Program-made: the position numbers and the translations under genes | Assembly (NCBI GenBank): GCA_031430695.1 | Contig: JANPBZ010000082.1 | Location: forward strand, 1-33,758 | Direction: 5' to 3' | DNA from: JAENVT01 sp031430695 | GTDB taxonomy: Bacteria; Actinomycetota; Acidimicrobiia; Acidimicrobiales; Ilumatobacteraceae | Length of the DNA: 33,758 nucleotides | In this document: positions 30,981 to 33,758 of the stretch, piece after piece | How the letters are laid out: each line of letters begins with the position of its first letter | Position numbering within the stretch: the first letter of the stretch is position 1 | Notes under the pieces: model-generated | Seen by the model: the letters and a program-made list of their open reading frames with translations, nothing else | Told to the model about the DNA's origin: nothing | The model's database searches: none

Positions 30981-31072
30981 GGCGGTGGCGACGTGAACGT
31001 GCTTGTCATCAACTACGACGCGGAGCGGCAGACTGGTTGAGTGAACTTGGAGCGTTTGAGCGAGGTTTCTCG

Positions 31073-32101
31073 ATGAGCCGGCGGGGGATCCTGCGTTGCT
31101 CGTTGGCGGCGGTCCTGTTCGGAATCTCGGCTCCAGCGGCATCGAGGCTGGCGGGCGACATGGGCGCCTTCACGCTTGCCGGCCTGCTGTACCTGGGAGC
31201 TGCAATCGCGGTGCTCCCGGTGATCGGCAAGGTGCGTCCGACGAAGCCGGCCCTGGTGCGCGGCGCTCCACGACTGGCAACCGCTGTGGTGCTCGGCGGC
31301 GCGGTCGGTCCAGTGCTGCTGGCTGCAGGACTCAGTCACGCGCCCGCGGCTACCGCATCGCTGTTGTTGAACCTCGAGCTGGTGTTCACGACGGTGCTGG
31401 CGTTCTTCGTGTTCAAGGAACACATCGGCCCACGCGTCGTGACCGGCACAGTCCTTGTCGTCGTGGCCGGCGCAGTGCTCGGGTGGTCGGGAGACGCCGA
31501 CTTGCGGTGGGGCGTGTTGTTGATTGCGGGCGCGTGCTTCTGCTGGGCCGTCGACAACTGCGTCACTGCGAACCTCGACGAGCTCGCACCGTCTCACATC
31601 ACGTTCGTCAAAGGTGTGATCGCCGGCGGAGCGAACCTGGCAATCGGTCTCACGCTCGGCGGGGCGGTGCCGGGCTGGTCGATCATCGCAGCCCTGATCG
31701 TGGGTGGCTTCGGCTACGGAATGTCGATAACGCTCTGGGTCGCGGGCGCCCGCGATCTGGGTGCCGCCCGGGGGCAGTTGGTGTTCGCCACAGCCCCGTT
31801 CGTCGGGGCGATTGTCGCCTGGACGGTGTTCGCCGATCCGGTCACCACTCGAGAGGTCGTGTCGTTGCTGATCGCCGCGGTCGGTGTCAGCTTCGTGTTG
31901 CGCAGCGATCATCAACACGACCATCGCCACGAGCCGGTCGTACACGACCACGAACATGTCCACGACGACGACCACCATGACCACTCCCACCCGGATTGGG
32001 AATTGGTGCGGCATCAGCATCGGCACAGCCACGAGGAGTTGGTGCACCAGCATCCTCATGTGCCCGACCTTCACCATCGCCACGATCACGGCCACACCTG
32101 A
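31073..32101 (+). CDS. EamA/DMT-family transporter with His-rich C-terminal tail
   Basis: 342 residues. About ten helices in two EamA repeats (first: RCSLAAVLFGISAPAASRLA onward; second: LRWGVLLIAGACFCWAVDN). The final ~60 residues are cytosolic or periplasmic and hold about two dozen His with many Asp/Glu (DHQHDHRHE, HDHEHVHDDDHHDHSH, HRHSHEE, LHHRHDHGH). Such tails bind Zn, Ni or Co, so this DMT member is probably a metal or metal-complex transporter, which is unusual for the family. ATG 31073 is chosen (CGAGG upstream); the open frame to 30959 has no family content. It lies just before a MerR-type metal regulator. Confidence 0.85.
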   Translation: MSRRGILRCSLAAVLFGISAPAASRLAGDMGAFTLAGLLYLGAAIAVLPVIGKVRPTKPALVRGAPRLATAVVLGGAVGPVLLAAGLSHAPAATASLLLNLELVFTTVLAFFVFKEHIGPRVVTGTVLVVVAGAVLGWSGDADLRWGVLLIAGACFCWAVDNCVTANLDELAPSHITFVKGVIAGGANLAIGLTLGGAVPGWSIIAALIVGGFGYGMSITLWVAGARDLGAARGQLVFATAPFVGAIVAWTVFADPVTTREVVSLLIAAVGVSFVLRSDHQHDHRHEPVVHDHEHVHDDDHHDHSHPDWELVRHQHRHSHEELVHQHPHVPDLHHRHDHGHT

Positions 32102-32124
32102 CTGGCCGCCCCGCCGTGTCGCGC

Positions 32125-32156
32125 TTGACATTCAAGTTGGGATGAAGGTTTATGGT
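32125..32156 (+). promoter_or_regulatory. MerR-type promoter/operator of the regulator operon
   Basis: -35 TTGACA (32125-32130) and -10 TATGGT (32151-32156) are 20 bases apart, or 19 if TTATGG is taken, the stretched spacing of MerR-controlled promoters. A dyad ACaTTCA-N8-TGAAgGT lies in the spacer. The ATG of the regulator follows the -10 by 8 bases, so the transcript is leaderless or nearly so. Confidence 0.82.
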
Positions 32157-32164
32157 GGGCGGCA

Positions 32165-32662
32165 ATGACGACAGCACTGAAAATCAAACAGGTGGCCGAC
32201 GCCAGCGGCTTCACCACCGCAACGCTGCGTTACTACGAACAGATCGGACTGCTGCCGGAGGCGTCGCGGACACCGGCCGGCTACCGGATGTACGACCAGC
32301 GCACCCTCGACCGGCTGGCGTTCATCGCCCGCGCCAAGCAGCTCGGCTGCAACCTCGATGAGATCACCGGACTGACGACGGCGTGGGATGGAGGCCAGTG
32401 CGGGCCGATCCAGGACCAACTGCGCCGGCTCGTGGCCGCCAAGGTCTTCGCCGCCCAGCAGCAGATCGGCGAACTGATGACATTCACGAGCGAGCTTCAA
32501 CACGCTGCGGCCTCACTCGAACGTCACCGCCCCGACGGTGCCTGCGACACCGACTGCGGATGCGTCAGCGACCCCGACGGCCCACAAGACGCGGCTGCGA
32601 CGATCCAAGCCATCAGCTTGTCAACCAAGCCCGCGAGTGCCGGCCAGCCGGCGATTGCCTGA
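32165..32662 (+). CDS. MerR-family heavy-metal-responsive regulator
   Basis: 165 residues. N-terminal winged helix: KIKQVADASGFTTATLRYYE and PEASRTPAGYRMYDQRTLDR, followed by the long dimerisation helix with AKQLGCNLDEITGL. Metal-type Cys residues: Cys79 (GGQCGP, the position used by MerR and ZntR), Cys127, Cys131 and Cys133 (GACDTDCGC), so a soft metal such as Hg, Zn, Cd or Pb is the likely signal. It should bind the dyad just upstream and control its own operon with the two genes that follow. Confidence 0.92.
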   Translation: MTTALKIKQVADASGFTTATLRYYEQIGLLPEASRTPAGYRMYDQRTLDRLAFIARAKQLGCNLDEITGLTTAWDGGQCGPIQDQLRRLVAAKVFAAQQQIGELMTFTSELQHAAASLERHRPDGACDTDCGCVSDPDGPQDAAATIQAISLSTKPASAGQPAIA

Positions 32663-32680
32663 ACGCTGTCGGCTGGGTCG

Positions 32681-32938
32681 ATGAAGGGCCGGATTGCCGA
32701 CTGGCAATCGCTGCTCGCCCACGTGGAACGGCGCGAGGCAATCGAGGCCGGCGTCCGCAGCGTGTTCGCTCACACGTTGCCGACCGATGAGCTGATCCGA
32801 CTGGTCGCAGCCGAACAGGACTGCTGCCAGTTCTTCCGGTTCGCGATAACGGTCGACACCCGCGGGGTCGCGCTCGAGGTGCGCGCCCCGGAAGACGCGC
32901 TCTCGATCGTCGAGTCGATGTTCGGGACGCCGTCATGA
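32681..32938 (+). CDS. Small Cys-pair protein of mercury/metal operon
   Basis: 85 residues. Central AAEQDCCQFFRFAITVD with vicinal Cys48-Cys49, in a small alpha/beta protein ending EDALSIVESMFG. Similar proteins accompany MerR-type regulators in actinobacterial metal-resistance operons; they may carry or sense soft metals, but no function is established that I know. Starts 18 bases after merR-like gene and overlaps the next gene by 4 bases. Confidence 0.72.
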   Translation: MKGRIADWQSLLAHVERREAIEAGVRSVFAHTLPTDELIRLVAAEQDCCQFFRFAITVDTRGVALEVRAPEDALSIVESMFGTPS

Positions 32939-33210
32939 GCGCCAAGCAGAAGAAGAATGCTTCGATCGTCGGTGTCGGAGTCGCGGCGTGCGCCGTGTGC
33001 TGCGCGGGCCCGACTCTGGGCGTGCTCGCCGCGATCGGTTTGGGTACCGCAGCCGGGTTCGCACTGTTCGGCACCATGACCATTTTCATCGGCGCAGCAC
33101 TGATCGCGTTCGTGGTTGTACGCCGACGCCGGCGTGCCGCTGCGTGCGCGGTGACCGAGACACCGAACTCGGTGCCGGTCGAGCTCACGGAGATGCGCTC
33201 AAGGTCGTGA
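32935..33210 (+). CDS. MerF/MerT-like small mercuric transport membrane protein
   Basis: 91 residues. Two transmembrane helices: SIVGVGVAACAVCCAGPTLG, with Cys19, Cys22 and Cys23 in the first, then the hairpin AAIGLGTAAGFALFG and second helix TIFIGAALIAFVVVRRRRR; a further Cys71 follows. A vicinal Cys pair in helix 1 plus the small two-helix form matches MerF-like importers of Hg(II). No merA or merB is visible in the window, so the downstream detoxification step is not shown; it may instead serve another soft metal. Confidence 0.75.
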   Translation: MSAKQKKNASIVGVGVAACAVCCAGPTLGVLAAIGLGTAAGFALFGTMTIFIGAALIAFVVVRRRRRAAACAVTETPNSVPVELTEMRSRS

Positions 33211-33514
33211 GTGGCGCCGACCCAGTGTGGACACGGTGGTTGCTGGCGGCACACGGCTAATCGCTGAGGCCGCACTATCCGCGATCGGCGTCGCCGCTGA
33301 AGGCGACCTCCACCACGAGACCATCGCGTCAGGCCTCCGTCAGCCTCCGATGCGGGCACTCCGAAAGTAGAGCAACTGCACTCGACGCGGGGTCCGCGGC
33401 ATCGATCACAGCTACGCGACGCCGCCGAATCCGATCCGTCGTCCGGTGGCGATGTTCCGTGACTTGCAAGCGGCGGGTGACGTGGCCGCCTTTCGGGCGG
33501 GTGCGGTGGGTCGG

Positions 33515-33594
33515 CCGACCGGCGGGCGGCTGTCAATCCGTGAGCACGGGTCCGAGTCTCGCGGCGCGTTGACAGCCGCCCTTTGTCCGGTCGG
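33515..33594 (+). other. 80-base nested inverted repeat before a new gene start
   Basis: Outer arms CCGACCGG (33515-33522) and CCGGTCGG (33587-33594) enclose inner arms GGGCGGCTGTCAA (33524-33536) and TTGACAGCCGCCC (33569-33581), a perfect 13-bp stem. The 32-base centre is GC-rich. It ends 31 bases before an ATG with a good ribosome-binding site. Could be a 5' UTR regulatory RNA, a recombination site, or a mobile-element end. Otherwise 33211-33514 contains no gene I can support. Confidence 0.7.
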
Positions 33595-33625
33595 CAACCC
33601 ACACACCGCCTGAACGGAGACCGAC

Positions 33626-33758
33626 ATGACCAACGACACCCCCGGCGATCGCTCGCGAACTGACTCGTCGCGAACGTCTGGAAGCGCGACGCAAGGGTCG
33701 GCTGACTTAGACCCTCCCCATCAGGATCATCGGCATCGACCGCCACCCGGGCGAGCTC
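33626..33758 (+). CDS. Start of an unidentified gene at the window edge, possibly frameshifted
   Basis: ATG 33626 has GGAG about 8 bases upstream. The first frame (MTNDTPGDRSRTDSS) remains open to the edge but is low complexity. If one base is removed near 33641, the reading becomes MTNDTPAIARELTRRERLEA then RRKGRLT, followed by TAG and, in the same frame, TLPIRIIGIDRHPGEL, which looks more protein-like. Not recognised. Partial at the right edge. Confidence 0.35.
   Translation, partial: MTNDTPGDRSRTDSSRTSGSATQGSADLDPPHQDHRHRPPPGRA

Noticed and set aside
30183..31040. Plus-strand frame of 285 codons after the DUF1003 gene
   Set aside because: Composition is Ser/Arg/Thr-rich with no recognisable domain, and it runs antisense to the dehydrogenase start that has a good ribosome-binding site.
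33569..33625. SAM-type riboswitch suggested by CGGCAACCC
   Set aside because: Only that short string matches; the surrounding helices and pseudoknot sequences of SAM-I or SAM-IV aptamers are not seen.

Overview
The window is high-GC DNA with many GTG starts, 4-bp ATGA/GTGA gene overlaps and several probable leaderless or short-leader starts. Together with a Tad locus carrying a DUF4244 pilin and actinobacterial-type integrase remnants, this points to an actinobacterium, plausibly an Acidimicrobiia/Ilumatobacter-like lineage. That placement is inferred from protein flavour and was not tested by a search.

Layout. 1-4.1 kb: the start of an MMPL transporter (minus), divergent from rsgA, a 2OG-Fe(II) oxygenase, an acyl-CoA dehydrogenase and a VOC protein. 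4.2-8.1 kb (minus): a compact Tad pilus operon, tadZ-tadA-tadB-tadC-DUF4244 pilin-tadE, with a STAS-domain gene at its end. 8.2-13.2 kb: a tRNA-Sec (selC) gene used as an integration site. A 2.9-kb island lies between 29-bp direct copies of the tRNA 3' end. It carries a DUF3800 gene, a doubly broken tyrosine integrase, a zinc-finger gene and an excisionase-like ORF. Beyond the right repeat lies a second, more decayed element with an AbiEii-type remnant and two further truncated integrases facing head to head.

13.3-26.5 kb is an envelope and signalling region. It holds an ABC-2 type exporter with two permeases and a lipoprotein, a two-component system (TCS1), two paralogous secreted acidic proteins with a shared Cys motif and a shared 52-bp upstream operator, TCS2, an UppP/BacA phosphatase and a COG4705-like membrane protein sharing a 55-bp promoter element, and TCS3. 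The repeated operators suggest that response regulators encoded here control these genes. The acidic protein pair with its operator is the best candidate in the window for an undescribed system.

26.5-33.8 kb: an ApbE C-terminal remnant, a small membrane protein, a VIT1/CCC1-type metal transporter, an aquaporin coupled to a ParB-like protein, a DUF1003 protein, a decayed dehydrogenase, an EamA transporter with a long His-rich tail, and a MerR regulator with a typical stretched promoter followed by a Cys-pair protein and a MerF-like membrane protein. The end of the window has a large nested inverted repeat just before a new ribosome-binding site and ATG.

Small frameshifts and in-frame stops are frequent in the mobile-element and 26-33 kb regions. 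They may be real decay or partly assembly errors, so read-level checks matter.
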